This document shows, piece after piece, positions 38,879-46,456 of a stretch of DNA of 64,000 nucleotides. The stretch is from Acinetobacter higginsii. GTDB taxonomy: Bacteria; Pseudomonadota; Gammaproteobacteria; Pseudomonadales; Moraxellaceae. The notes under the pieces were generated by a model, which worked only from the letters and a program-made list of their open reading frames with translations, did not search any database and was not told where the DNA came from. The first letter of the stretch is position 1. Every line of letters begins with the position of its first letter. The stretch is taken from assembly GCF_000369525.1 (NCBI RefSeq), contig NZ_KB850071.1, forward strand, positions 381,032-445,031. Direction: 5' to 3'. Both the position numbers and the translations under genes were made by a program.

Positions 38879-39358
38879 TTATCGCAAAAGCTTTTGAATA
38901 TCTTTGGCAATTTTTTCAGGTTTGGTGATTGGGGCATAGCGTTTGACCACTTCACCGTTTTGATTAATCAAGAATTTAGTGAAGTTCCATTTAATGCTGC
39001 TGCCTAACAGACCTTTGGCTTCAGAAGTGAGATATTTATACAAAGGATGTGCGGTTGGGCCATTCACATCAACCTTGGCAAACATCGGAAACGATACGCC
39101 ATAATTGCGCTGACAGAAGCTGCCAATTTCTTCATTGCTCGATGGATCTTGGTTGGCAAATTGATTACATGGAAAACCGAGAATCACCAACCCTTGTTGT
39201 TGATAGTCCTGATATAACTTTTCCAAACCTTCAAATTGTGGCGTTAGACCACACTGGCTTGCGGTGTTCACCACCAATAAAACTTTGCCTTGGTAATCTG
39301 CGAGGTTCTTTTGTTCGCCTTCTAACAGTTCAGCCTGAAAATCATAAATCTTGCTCAT
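38879..39358 (-). CDS. Glutathione peroxidase-like thiol peroxidase
   Basis: Cys-type GPx that reduces hydrogen peroxide and organic hydroperoxides, usually with thioredoxin. 159 aa. Seen: [20 protein letters not shown] (peroxidatic Cys at about 36), [18 protein letters not shown] (resolving Cys plus Gln, about 63-80) and [16 protein letters not shown] (Trp-Asn, about 126-141), giving the Cys-Gln-Trp-Asn tetrad. It is divergent from an OhrR-like regulator with a palindrome-rich region between, so it is a likely target of that regulator. Confidence 0.92.
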   Translation of the reverse strand: MSKIYDFQAELLEGEQKNLADYQGKVLLVVNTASQCGLTPQFEGLEKLYQDYQQQGLVILGFPCNQFANQDPSSNEEIGSFCQRNYGVSFPMFAKVDVNGPTAHPLYKYLTSEAKGLLGSSIKWNFTKFLINQNGEVVKRYAPITKPEKIAKDIQKLLR

Positions 39359-39436
39359 AGGTGTTCTCTCTTCTATCCAATCTTGGATGTAATCAAAATC
39401 GTTTGCTGAATAATTCAGCTTGCCTATTTAATATTT

Positions 39437-39473
39437 CACACAATTATCTTGTGTGCAAGTTAATTACACACAA
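39437..39473. promoter_or_regulatory. OhrR-like operator candidate between gpx and ohrR-like gene
   Basis: Three alternating half-sites: CACACAA (39437-39443), TTGTGTG (39449-39455) and CACACAA (39467-39473). The first two form a 7-7 palindrome with centre TTATC; the last two an inverted pair 11 bp apart. TTGTGTG/CACACAA is similar to described OhrR boxes. The position between divergent peroxidase and regulator genes supports a shared operator; binding is inferred. Confidence 0.6.
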
Positions 39474-39536
39474 TATACTTTTTACACAATCCCATTTATA
39501 CTGAATGTTCAACAACCGAGTCGAGGACAAATCATC

Positions 39537-39989
39537 ATGGCTGAAGTTTCATTTTTGGATAACCAAGTGTGTTTTGCCATGTATTCCGCGACCAATGCCA
39601 TGATTCGCCAGTACCGCCCTTTACTTCAGGAATATGATCTAACCTATCCGCAATTTATTGTGTTGTTGGCTTTGTATGAGCAAGACAATGTGATGTTGTC
39701 TGAAATCGGACAAAAGACTTTTTTTGATTCGGGAACGCTGACACCGATTATTAAAAAACTCGAAGAGAAGCAGTTTTTAAAGCGTGTTGCGGTCAAAGAA
39801 GATGAGCGGATGAAGAAAGTGATTTTGCTGGAAAAAGCACTGACTTCAAAAAATGAAATTACCCTGATTCCATTTAAGCTCGCCTGCTCATTGGGTATGG
39901 ACCCGAATGATCTCTTGGCGATTCATAACTTATGCCATGGTTTTTTAAAGGGTTTGGAACAATCTAAACTCGAGTCTCTGGAAAATTAA
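39537..39989 (+). CDS. MarR-family regulator, OhrR-like
   Basis: 150 aa winged-helix dimer. The reactive cysteine of OhrR is at its expected place in DNQVCFAMYSATNAMIRQYR (residue about 13), followed by LTYPQFIVLLALYEQ (about 32-46), the recognition helix FDSGTLTPIIKKLEEKQFLK (about 62-81) and the wing VKEDERMKKVILLE. A second cysteine, in FKLACSLGM, is later. OhrR proteins repress peroxide-defence genes until oxidised by organic hydroperoxides. The ATG at 39537 follows GAGGA and begins the domain; an upstream in-frame start at 39453 lies in the operator region. A DUF3565 gene follows immediately. Confidence 0.85.
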   Translation: MAEVSFLDNQVCFAMYSATNAMIRQYRPLLQEYDLTYPQFIVLLALYEQDNVMLSEIGQKTFFDSGTLTPIIKKLEEKQFLKRVAVKEDERMKKVILLEKALTSKNEITLIPFKLACSLGMDPNDLLAIHNLCHGFLKGLEQSKLESLEN

Positions 39990-40178
39990 ATGCAGCAAGC
40001 GATTGTCGGTTTTCATCTCGATGAGGAAGGACATTACGTTGCTGATCTTGCTTGTGGGCATGGGCAACATGTGCGCCATGATCCACCGTGGCAAAATCGC
40101 CCTTGGGTGTTAACCAAACAAGGACGTAAAGAAAAATTAGGCGTGATGTTGGAATGTAAAAAGTGTGAGGATGTATAA
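39990..40178 (+). CDS. DUF3565 small protein, probable zinc ribbon
   Basis: 62 aa; its ATG directly follows the TAA of the OhrR-like gene, so they are co-translated. It contains LACGHGQHVRHDPPWQNRPW (about residues 21-40) and a C-terminal LECKKCEDV, giving Cys/His pairs able to bind a metal (C-x-H-x-x-x-H plus C-x-x-C). DUF3565 has no established function. Linkage with a peroxide sensor hints at a redox or metal role (inference). Confidence 0.8.
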   Translation: MQQAIVGFHLDEEGHYVADLACGHGQHVRHDPPWQNRPWVLTKQGRKEKLGVMLECKKCEDV

Positions 40179-40186
40179 GAGATTTC

Positions 40187-40336
40187 ATGTTAAATGAGCA
40201 ATTAGATAAAATTTTTGATATGGAGATGTAGGCAAAAATTTATTCGGCCTTTAAAGTAATGAATTGGGTCATGTTATATTTAATGGTAATTGCAAACCAA
40301 CAAAGCACCAATTTTCATAATGATTTTACTTCTTGA
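40187..40336 (+). pseudogene. Small open frame broken by TAG
   Basis: ATG at 40187 with AAGAG upstream begins MLNEQLDKIFDMEM, then TAG at 40229-40231, then the same frame continues (AKIYSAFKVMNWVMLYLMV ...) to TGA at 40334. CAG to TAG would restore a 49-residue frame with a hydrophobic middle that looks like the start of a membrane protein. The frame runs into the HAD gene, so the rest may have been lost. Could be chance. Confidence 0.3.
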
Positions 40337-40790
40337 CATTGATGGAGTTCTGGAAAATTCTCCCTCTTGGAAAAAACCAGAGTTCCTAGAAGACAAATTC
40401 TATAAATTCAATGAAAACTCTCTAAAAAACCTCATTGAAATTATTGACAAAATAAATCCTGAAATCATTTTGACAACTACTCACAGAGTTAATTACAACT
40501 TAATGGAATGGAAGCAAATTTTTGAATTGAGAGGTATACATGTTGGTAAAATATCTAAAATAAATGACGCGAAAAAAGCAATCGACATTAAGACGAGAAA
40601 TGTTGAAATTGAAGAATGGTTTTCAAATAATAAAACTGCTGAATTTTTAATTCTTGATGATGATAAAAGTCTAAACGAACTAACAGATAATTTAAAAAAC
40701 CGTTGGATACAAATAGACTCTATGCTTGGAATCACTGAACCAATAAAAAATCAAATATTGGAAAAAATAAATAATTTAAACTACCGTTAA
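40320..40790 (+). CDS. HAD-like hydrolase domain protein
   Basis: 156 aa. Haloacid dehalogenase-type signature: motif I LLLDIDGVLENS (residues about 3-14, DxDG), motif II IILTTTHRVNYN (Thr, about 45-56) and motif IV FLILDDDKSLNE (about 115-126). It resembles HAD domains of small phosphatase-like proteins found in RNA-repair and phage contexts. The substrate is unknown. The gene is markedly A+T-richer than its neighbours (many Lys, Asn and Ile) and has no clear ribosome-binding site, suggesting transfer. A TTG at 40290 is an alternative start; ATG at 40320 begins the domain. Confidence 0.7.
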   Translation: MILLLDIDGVLENSPSWKKPEFLEDKFYKFNENSLKNLIEIIDKINPEIILTTTHRVNYNLMEWKQIFELRGIHVGKISKINDAKKAIDIKTRNVEIEEWFSNNKTAEFLILDDDKSLNELTDNLKNRWIQIDSMLGITEPIKNQILEKINNLNYR

Positions 40791-40849
40791 CACGGTATTG
40801 CCAAAAGCGGATCTAAAGTGCAATTTTTTATTGGCTGATGCTGTTATTT

Positions 40850-40932
40850 GCTTCAGCTTCAGTGGTTTTAGAACATTTTTCATCGATGCTATATTTTTCA
40901 CGATAAGCTTACATATATGCCAAAGCATATTC
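40850..40932 (-). pseudogene. Decayed duplicate of pyrE 3' end and terminator
   Basis: Two blocks match the real pyrE end at a constant offset of 2,560 bp: GCTTCAGCTTC (40850-40860 versus 43410-43420) and a 48-bp stretch (40885-40932 versus 43445-43492) with about 80% identity, including ATATTTTTCACGATA. Translated on the minus strand the copy reads EYALAYM, stop, AYREKYSID against [15 protein letters not shown] in PyrE: same frame, but with an internal stop and a lost terminal stop. It is a relic that marks one edge of a 2.5-kb segment. Confidence 0.75.
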
Positions 40933-41015
40933 TAGAACAATAATTTTAATTATTGACCTCAAGCCAACTTGAGCTTTTATAGTTACCCATTGATCTAAAA
41001 TATACGAGTAGATGG

Positions 41016-41735
41016 ATGGATAACTCAAATAAAACGTTTCTCATATACGGCGTCAGCAAAGGTCTAGGCAAAGCCATTGTTCAAACTGTACCAAAGCCAA
41101 CAGATACCATCTATGGCATATCTCGCACCCAACCACAAGAAATTCCAAACTTAAACTGGATTTGTGCTGATCTATCCAAACCAGATCAGGCTGTAAGCGA
41201 TGTAAAAACGGCAATTGGACAACAAAAACTTGATGTGCTGATTTACAATGTCGGTATTTGGGAACAACAGGCTTTTAGCGATAACTATAATTTCGAAGTG
41301 GTTTCTGCTGCTGAAATCAACCAAATCATCAATACCAATATCAGCACCTGTATCCTTTCAATTCAATCTCTTATTGAAAATCTAAAACTCTCCAATAATG
41401 CCAAAATTATTCTGATCGGTTCCACTTGGGGTGTTGATAATCATAACGGTAAAGAACTTGTTTTCTCGGCAACTAAATTTGCGTTAAGAGGCATTGCACA
41501 CTCACTACGAGAAATCTTGCGTGAGCACTTGATTGGGGTCAGTGTGCTGAACTTGGGCTATCTGGCCAGTGAATATGAAATAGATAAACCCACTCAAGAT
41601 GTTTTAGAACAAACCGAATATTCTCTTATTCCATTAGCCGATGTAATTCAGGCCATTCATTTTATTATTTCAACGAGCAAGGCAAGCTGCGTTAAAGAAA
41701 TCCTGATGCCTGCGATGTTGGACCAGAATGTTTAG
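41016..41735 (+). CDS. SDR-family protein lacking the catalytic Tyr
   Basis: 239 aa short-chain dehydrogenase fold. Seen: nucleotide-binding loop IYGVSKGLGKAIV (about residues 7-19), a D-L pair at CADLSKPD for cofactor adenine, YNVGIWEQQAF in the place of the NAG motif (about 74-84), and Ser in ILIGSTWG. The catalytic Y-x-x-x-K reads FSATKFALRG (about 148-157), so Tyr is replaced by Phe. The dehydrogenase activity is therefore doubtful unless another residue helps. It lies between the two pyrE-end copies. The start is the ATG at 41016; no strong ribosome-binding site. Confidence 0.75.
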   Translation: MDNSNKTFLIYGVSKGLGKAIVQTVPKPTDTIYGISRTQPQEIPNLNWICADLSKPDQAVSDVKTAIGQQKLDVLIYNVGIWEQQAFSDNYNFEVVSAAEINQIINTNISTCILSIQSLIENLKLSNNAKIILIGSTWGVDNHNGKELVFSATKFALRGIAHSLREILREHLIGVSVLNLGYLASEYEIDKPTQDVLEQTEYSLIPLADVIQAIHFIISTSKASCVKEILMPAMLDQNV

Positions 41736-42040
41736 CTGTTTATAAATACTCTAAATAGCCAACATAAGATGAGCCAACACATTCCAAGCCGATTAAGCGC
41801 TAAGTTATATTACAAATTTGCTATAAGAATGAAGCCTAATCGTTTAATAAGACTTTTGTGTAGTTTGGGAAAGCTTAGTTTTATCAAATATATTCCCTAA
41901 TCGCAGCTCCCTATATTCTCTTTAGCTATTTGTTTTTTATTTAAATTTATAAATTACAACTATTTTTAATAAGTGTTTTGACTATTGAAATTTTGCAATT
42001 TATATTACCCAACATCGAGTAAAATCAAAGATAGTTGAAT
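41736..42040. other. A+T-rich intergenic region
   Basis: 305 bp between the SDR gene and the lipoprotein gene, no gene seen. It has runs of T/A in its second half that could hold the lipoprotein promoter. No clear terminator for the SDR gene. Confidence 0.4.
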
Positions 42041-43381
42041 ATGAAAAGTAATAAAAAAGCCATTTACCCCTTGTTACTGAGTGCGGGTATTTTATCAGCT
42101 TGTGGTGGTGGCTCGTCTAGTAGTACAACATCTACAAATCCTCCTCCTAATCCGAAACCTATTGAAAATGTATTAAAAAAAGAACTCCTGTATGGGAAGT
42201 TTCAGATCAGCAACTCAGGTATTAGTTCTCTCAACAACCTAGATGTAACGCCATTGTTTGAAAAAAGCATTATTGATTTTAAGGCTAATAATAATGATGT
42301 TTGGCAACTGAGCATTAATACACCAAGCATAGAAGGCGAAGCACATATAAATCCTTTAACAACTTTCGGTTTAGCTATTGACCCAAAAGACCCATCAAAA
42401 ATAACAGGCCTAAGTTTGAGCACCAATGAAGTCTATCTTTTCTGTGATAAAAACTGTTCAGAAACCTATCAGTACAAGTTAACGAAAGAAAAAGATGGAA
42501 AAACTTATTTTGTTCTAAATGCAAATGGTAAGGCTTTAGGCTCTAATCGTAATGAGCAAAAAAATACATTTTTGGAAAATTCAAAAATTTTAGGACAAAT
42601 TAAAATTGAAATAGATCCAAATTGGCCAGTATTCCAAAATAAAGAGCGATTCCATATTCTATCTGTTATCAAAAATGATCTAGCTATTAATAGTCAGAAG
42701 ATTACTTTAAAAGCGATTAATGATCCAAAACCTTATTTTAGTGATCCAAATAGATTACAAATATTATTTGAATTAAACAAAAAATTGCAAGAGCTTGATT
42801 TCGGCAATAAAAACCTATATCGCAATTCAGATTATCTAAAAGAAGGCTACGACTTTATTAATATTTATGAGGCAGAGTGGGGAACTGATCATATATTTAA
42901 AAATAATGAGGATACAGGCATTCAAAGCCTAAATATTATTAAAAATATATTTAATGCACCATTTGGGTATATTGAAGGACCTGAACTTAAGCTATCTGGT
43001 AGTTTCGAACAGGAAATTCCCTACGGAAAAGTCATTACAAATACAAATGAAGTGTTCACCACTATAGACACTAATTTATACACAAAGAATCAATATAAAT
43101 TTTTCCATTTCAGTAATGAAATTTTAAGAATTGATCTGAATGTTCGCTTAGACACAACAACTAAAAAAATTAACCTTGCTTATCAAACACCTAAAAAAGA
43201 TCAAATCAACATTAATTTATTTGAAAAATGGAATTGCAAAACTGTAAATGATGATTGTAGTGGAATCAGTATTGATGAGAAGAAAGGAACCATTCAATTT
43301 AATAACGTTGTCCTTGAAGATGGAAGAAAATTAAATGGAGAATTAAAAAATGTGGGTATCCCTGCTTTACCTAGATACTAA
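42041..43381 (+). CDS. Putative lipoprotein of unknown function
   Basis: 446 aa. Lipoprotein signal: MKSNKKAIYPLLLSAGI followed by lipobox LSAC with the acylated Cys at residue 21, then a GGGSSSS tether. The mature part is rich in Asn, Lys and Ile, has a pair of nearby cysteines (FCDKNCSE at about 132-139) and another pair near the C-terminus (WNCKTVNDDCSG, about 401-412). I recognise no domain. Base composition is A+T-rich like the HAD gene. The ATG at 42041 is preferred to a TTG at 42035. It lies inside the segment bounded by pyrE-end copies and ends convergent with pyrE. Confidence 0.7.
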   Translation: MKSNKKAIYPLLLSAGILSACGGGSSSSTTSTNPPPNPKPIENVLKKELLYGKFQISNSGISSLNNLDVTPLFEKSIIDFKANNNDVWQLSINTPSIEGEAHINPLTTFGLAIDPKDPSKITGLSLSTNEVYLFCDKNCSETYQYKLTKEKDGKTYFVLNANGKALGSNRNEQKNTFLENSKILGQIKIEIDPNWPVFQNKERFHILSVIKNDLAINSQKITLKAINDPKPYFSDPNRLQILFELNKKLQELDFGNKNLYRNSDYLKEGYDFINIYEAEWGTDHIFKNNEDTGIQSLNIIKNIFNAPFGYIEGPELKLSGSFEQEIPYGKVITNTNEVFTTIDTNLYTKNQYKFFHFSNEILRIDLNVRLDTTTKKINLAYQTPKKDQININLFEKWNCKTVNDDCSGISIDEKKGTIQFNNVVLEDGRKLNGELKNVGIPALPRY

Positions 43382-43400
43382 CCGTCAATCATCTTAAATA

Positions 43401-43428
43401 AAAAAGGAAGCTTCAGCTTCCTTTTTTA
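43401..43428. terminator. Bidirectional terminator lipoprotein / pyrE
   Basis: Stem AAAAAGGAAGCT/AGCTTCCTTTTT with loop TC; flanked by A and T runs in both directions. It serves pyrE on the minus strand and the lipoprotein on the plus strand. Confidence 0.9.
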
Positions 43429-43441
43429 TTACACCTAAAAC

Positions 43442-44092
43442 TTAGATGCCATATTTTTCACGATACGCCTGCATATTGGCTAAAGCGTCTTTTTCACCTT
43501 TTGCATCCAAATAATCCATCAAATCTTTCATGGTAATGAGAGCATGCACAGGGATTTCGAGTTCTTTTTGCACTTCCTGAATCGCAGAAAGCTGACCTTG
43601 ACCACGTTCTTGACGATCTAGCGCAACCAATACACCTGCAATTTCAGCACCTGCATTTTTTAAGATGGTCACGACTTCACGAATCGCAGTGCCCGCAGTG
43701 ATCACATCATCAATAATCCAGACTTTTTGACCTGCAACCGATGCACCCACCAAGACACCGCCTTCACCGTGATCTTTGGCTTCTTTACGGTTAAAGCCCC
43801 ATGGTACGCTTTTGCCATGCACTTGAGACAATGCCACCGCTGTTGCTGCGACAAAAGGAATCCCTTTATAGGCTGGGCCAAAGATCACACCAACATTGTC
43901 ACACTGCACCAGTTTATCGGCATAGCCTTGCGCTAACAACGACAGTGCTTCACCATCGTTTAACAAACCTGCGTTAAAGAAATAAGGACTGACACGGCCT
44001 GATTTTAAGGTAAACTCACCAAATTTAAGCACTCCACGTGATAATGCGAGTTCGATAAAAGCTTGCGGATGAAATGACACAGGCGTTGTCAT
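43442..44092 (-). CDS. pyrE: Orotate phosphoribosyltransferase
   Basis: Makes OMP from orotate and PRPP in pyrimidine synthesis. 216 aa, normal. Seen: [20 protein letters not shown] (about residues 21-40), [19 protein letters not shown] (about 68-86), the Lys-rich [12 protein letters not shown] (about 101-112) and the PRPP motif [18 protein letters not shown] (about 123-140). Start: the open frame goes up to 44188 but the ATG at 44092 (MTTPVSFHP) is preceded by GGAG at suitable distance. It is divergent from crc by 41 bp. Its 3' end has a decayed copy 2,560 bp away. Confidence 0.96.
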   Translation of the reverse strand: MTTPVSFHPQAFIELALSRGVLKFGEFTLKSGRVSPYFFNAGLLNDGEALSLLAQGYADKLVQCDNVGVIFGPAYKGIPFVAATAVALSQVHGKSVPWGFNRKEAKDHGEGGVLVGASVAGQKVWIIDDVITAGTAIREVVTILKNAGAEIAGVLVALDRQERGQGQLSAIQEVQKELEIPVHALITMKDLMDYLDAKGEKDALANMQAYREKYGI

Positions 44093-44133
44093 ATAAAGTG
44101 CTCCAAATTCTTCAATTGAGGTTAAACAGACGT

Positions 44134-44958
44134 ATGATACCAAAGGATAGCTATCCAAGTGATGTAAAAATTCTTCGAGTCGTTTCAATTAACGTAAATG
44201 GCTTGCGCTCATCAGTCACTAAAGGTCTACTCGAATGGTTAGAACAGTCGGGTGCCGATGTGGTGTGTATGCAGGAAAGCCGCATCACCCATGAACAATG
44301 GACCGATAAATTTAAACCTGAAGGTTGGTATACCCACCTGTTCCCTGCTGAACGTGCGGGCTATGCAGGTACAGCGATTTATAGCCGTCTGCCATTCGTT
44401 TCAGTGAAAGATGGTCTAGGTTTTGAACTGGCTGATTCTCAAGGGCGTTTTACGACTGCTGAATTTGATTTAGGGCTGTCACAAACTGTTCATATTGCCT
44501 CGTTATACTTGCCATCAGGATCAAGCGGTGACGAAGCACAAGCACGCAAAGACGTGTTTTTACAAGAATACGCCAAAATACTCAAACAGTGGCGAGATGA
44601 AAATAAATCAATCATTGTCTGTGGGGATTACAATATCGTGCATAAACGCATCGATATTAAAAACTGGTCAGGTAACCAGAAATCTTCTGGGGTTTTGCCA
44701 CATGAACGTGCTTGGCTCGATCATATGTATGACGAGTTAGGTTATGTGGATACTTTCCGCGAAGTTCGCCCTGAAGCAGAATTGTATTCATGGTGGTCAA
44801 ATCGCGGTCAAGCGCGTGCGAAAAATGTTGGGTGGCGTATCGACTACCATTCATGCTCTCCAGACTGGAAAGCACGTACAACAAATGCATGGGTGTATAA
44901 AGAACAATGGTTTAGCGACCATGCCCCCGTAATTATCGACTATAAAATACACGAATAA
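44134..44958 (+). CDS. crc: Crc-type / exodeoxyribonuclease III-family protein
   Basis: 274 aa endonuclease-exonuclease-phosphatase fold. In pseudomonads Crc assists Hfq in catabolite repression and is not a nuclease; in Acinetobacter the orthologue next to pyrE is also called Crc. Here the ExoIII catalytic set is present: [11 protein letters not shown] (Asn), [10 protein letters not shown] (Glu), [19 protein letters not shown] (Asp-x-Asn), WRIDYH and [11 protein letters not shown] (Asp-His). So it could keep nuclease activity. Start at the ATG 44134; the frame is open to 44074 but that overlaps the pyrE start. Name confidence is from context. Confidence 0.85.
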   Translation: MIPKDSYPSDVKILRVVSINVNGLRSSVTKGLLEWLEQSGADVVCMQESRITHEQWTDKFKPEGWYTHLFPAERAGYAGTAIYSRLPFVSVKDGLGFELADSQGRFTTAEFDLGLSQTVHIASLYLPSGSSGDEAQARKDVFLQEYAKILKQWRDENKSIIVCGDYNIVHKRIDIKNWSGNQKSSGVLPHERAWLDHMYDELGYVDTFREVRPEAELYSWWSNRGQARAKNVGWRIDYHSCSPDWKARTTNAWVYKEQWFSDHAPVIIDYKIHE

Positions 44959-44975
44959 GTGAACACCTGTTCACT
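44958..44975 (+). repeat. Inverted repeat at the crc stop codon
   Basis: AGTGAAC-ACCT-GTTCACT, a perfect 7-bp palindrome with a 4-nt centre, overlapping the last base of the crc stop and followed by TTTGAT. Either a weak terminator or a protein-binding site of the TetR-operator kind. Confidence 0.45.
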
Positions 44976-45047
44976 TTGATCGCTTCTTTAGCTTACATAA
45001 CTTGTCGCTTTTGTGTATTTTTATTTCGCATCTAGAACGGCATTATA

Positions 45048-45206
45048 GCTTCACGGCACAGGGAAGCGGTCAGGATGACCAAAAAGGGATAGGACGCCGT
45101 AGGAAGATAAAATAAACTTAGATTAAGTTTATTTGCATGGATGAGACATTGGACGTTGAAATGAGACCCGCATAATCAGGAAGATTATATGCGGGTTTTC
45201 TCTTTT
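45048..45206 (+). ncRNA. Candidate CsrA/RsmA-binding small RNA, GGA-rich
   Basis: About 155 nt in a 438-bp gene-free gap. It has eight GGA motifs (45062, 45073, 45087, 45092, 45102, 45139, 45151, 45179). One sits in the loop of a perfect hairpin, GGTCA-GGA-TGACC (45068-45080); this hairpin is enclosed by ACGGC/GCCGT (45053-57 / 45096-100). Then comes a perfect 10-bp stem, AAATAAACTT/AAGTTTATTT, with a 5-nt loop, and an intrinsic terminator (CCCGCATAATC loop AGGAA, with T-rich tail from 45196). ATTATA at 45042-45047 is a possible -10. This is the design of CsrB/RsmZ-type RNAs. Not verified by covariance. Confidence 0.62.
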
Positions 45207-45396
45207 CTAAATCTTAGATTTTCTTTCTTGGCTTTGTCTTTAGCTTTTCTGCTCAAAGCGCATGATCATTTTCGTCATTCAATTGTTGCTGCATACACCC
45301 TAACGATCAACTTGATAAAAAATTTCAACTGGTACACCACCCTTCTTTTGCGTTAGGCTTTGGTTCATCTCTTTTATTCTTTTTATGGTTTTCGCT

Positions 45397-45747
45397 ATGT
45401 TTAAAATTTACGGCATTAAAAATTGTAATTCGATGAAAAAAGCCTTTGATGCCTTACAAGCCAACGGCATCAATTACGAATTTCATGATTATAAAAAACA
45501 AGGCATTGATGCAGATACTTTAGCGATCTGGTTAAAAGAGATTGGTGCGGACAAAGTACTGAATAAAAAAGGTACCACATGGCGCAAACTCACTGCCGAT
45601 GAGCAAACACACGCGACCATCAATGAACAGAACCTGATTGACACCCTGATCGCGCAGCCTAGCCTGATTAAGCGTCCTGTGCTGCAAACACCACAAGGTT
45701 TCGTGATTGGTTTTGATGAAGCCACGTATCAAGCTCTATCCGCTTAA
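45397..45747 (+). CDS. ArsC/Spx-like (YffB-type) thioredoxin-fold protein
   Basis: 116 aa. Begins MFKIYGIKNCNSMKKAFDAL with a single Cys in the active-site loop (Cys-Asn-Ser-Met rather than C-x-x-C), DKVLNKKGTTWRKL (about residues 49-62) and PSLIKRPVLQTPQGFVIGFD (about 88-107) with the conserved Arg-Pro. The pattern matches the YffB subgroup of ArsC-related proteins, whose members act on glutathione-linked thiols rather than arsenate. An ATG at 45385 is 4 codons upstream in frame; I prefer 45397. Confidence 0.82.
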   Translation: MFKIYGIKNCNSMKKAFDALQANGINYEFHDYKKQGIDADTLAIWLKEIGADKVLNKKGTTWRKLTADEQTHATINEQNLIDTLIAQPSLIKRPVLQTPQGFVIGFDEATYQALSA

Positions 45748-45769
45748 ATTCTATAAATCAACAGCAATA

Positions 45770-45800
45770 AAAAACCGAGTCTTAGAACTCGGTTTTTTAT
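45770..45800. terminator. Bidirectional terminator ArsC-like / DUF2147 gene
   Basis: Stem AAAACCGAGT/ACTCGGTTTT with loop CTTAGA, A- and T-runs on the two sides. Confidence 0.88.
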
Positions 45801-45814
45801 TATTTAAATCTGGC

Positions 45815-46252
45815 TTAGTTGGTACGAATCCAAGTTTGGTTACGACCTAAAGCAGCGACACCGATATAGCCACGTAATTTCAGCTTTTTACCGCCTTCGA
45901 TGATTTCAGCTTTCAATTTATAGGTTTTACCATTTTTAGGATCGATAATTGAACCACCATCGTAGTTCACACCACCGACATTTTTCAGGCCATTTACGAT
46001 AGTCACGCCTTTCAGTGGTTTGTTATGGTAAGTTCCTTCACATTTAGAACAAGCATTTTCCTGACCTGCTACTAAATATTTTTGAATCGACGCCGTTAAC
46101 GTTCCATCCTTTTGCTCCGTGAACTTCACGATCGCCTTTGGCTGTTTTGTTTCATCATCAATTGTCTGCCAAACAGTGCCATTCAGCGCATCCGCTGCAT
46201 TGGCAAAAGTTGTCAAACCGAGCAATCCAAATGCTAAAGCAATTTTCTTCAT
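45815..46252 (-). CDS. DUF2147-family secreted protein
   Basis: 145 aa. Signal peptide MKKIALAFGLLGLTTFANA, cleavage before ADALNG. The mature domain starts GTVWQTIDDETKQPKAIVKF, contains a C-x-x-C in QENACSKCEG (about residues 64-73), GGSIIDPKNGKTYKLKAEI (about 101-119) and KLRGYIGVAALGRNQTWIR at the end, the pattern of DUF2147. The family is periplasmic; role unknown. It stands alone with its own terminator. Confidence 0.82.
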   Translation of the reverse strand: MKKIALAFGLLGLTTFANAADALNGTVWQTIDDETKQPKAIVKFTEQKDGTLTASIQKYLVAGQENACSKCEGTYHNKPLKGVTIVNGLKNVGGVNYDGGSIIDPKNGKTYKLKAEIIEGGKKLKLRGYIGVAALGRNQTWIRTN

Positions 46253-46456
46253 TTTTGTAATATCCTTAAGGGGTCTTTCAAACTGAAAGTATTGAGAACT
46301 TCAATCAATATTGCAATTCTTGATTATGACTATTTGGTATAACCTGAGTAAGAGTGTCATAGCGCACATTTTTTCAGATTTTATCGTCGTGCTTAGACAT
46401 AGCTTATTTTCAAGAACTTTCTTATTGCTATACTGATCTAACAATATGGAAAAATT

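Noticed and set aside
40187..43430. Prophage or integron
   Set aside because: No integrase, capsid, attC-like or transposase gene is present; only the pyrE-end duplication suggests integration.
44959..45400. tRNA, tmRNA, 4.5S RNA or RNase P RNA in the gap after crc
   Set aside because: None of the conserved cores of these RNAs is visible; the structure is dominated by GGA motifs.
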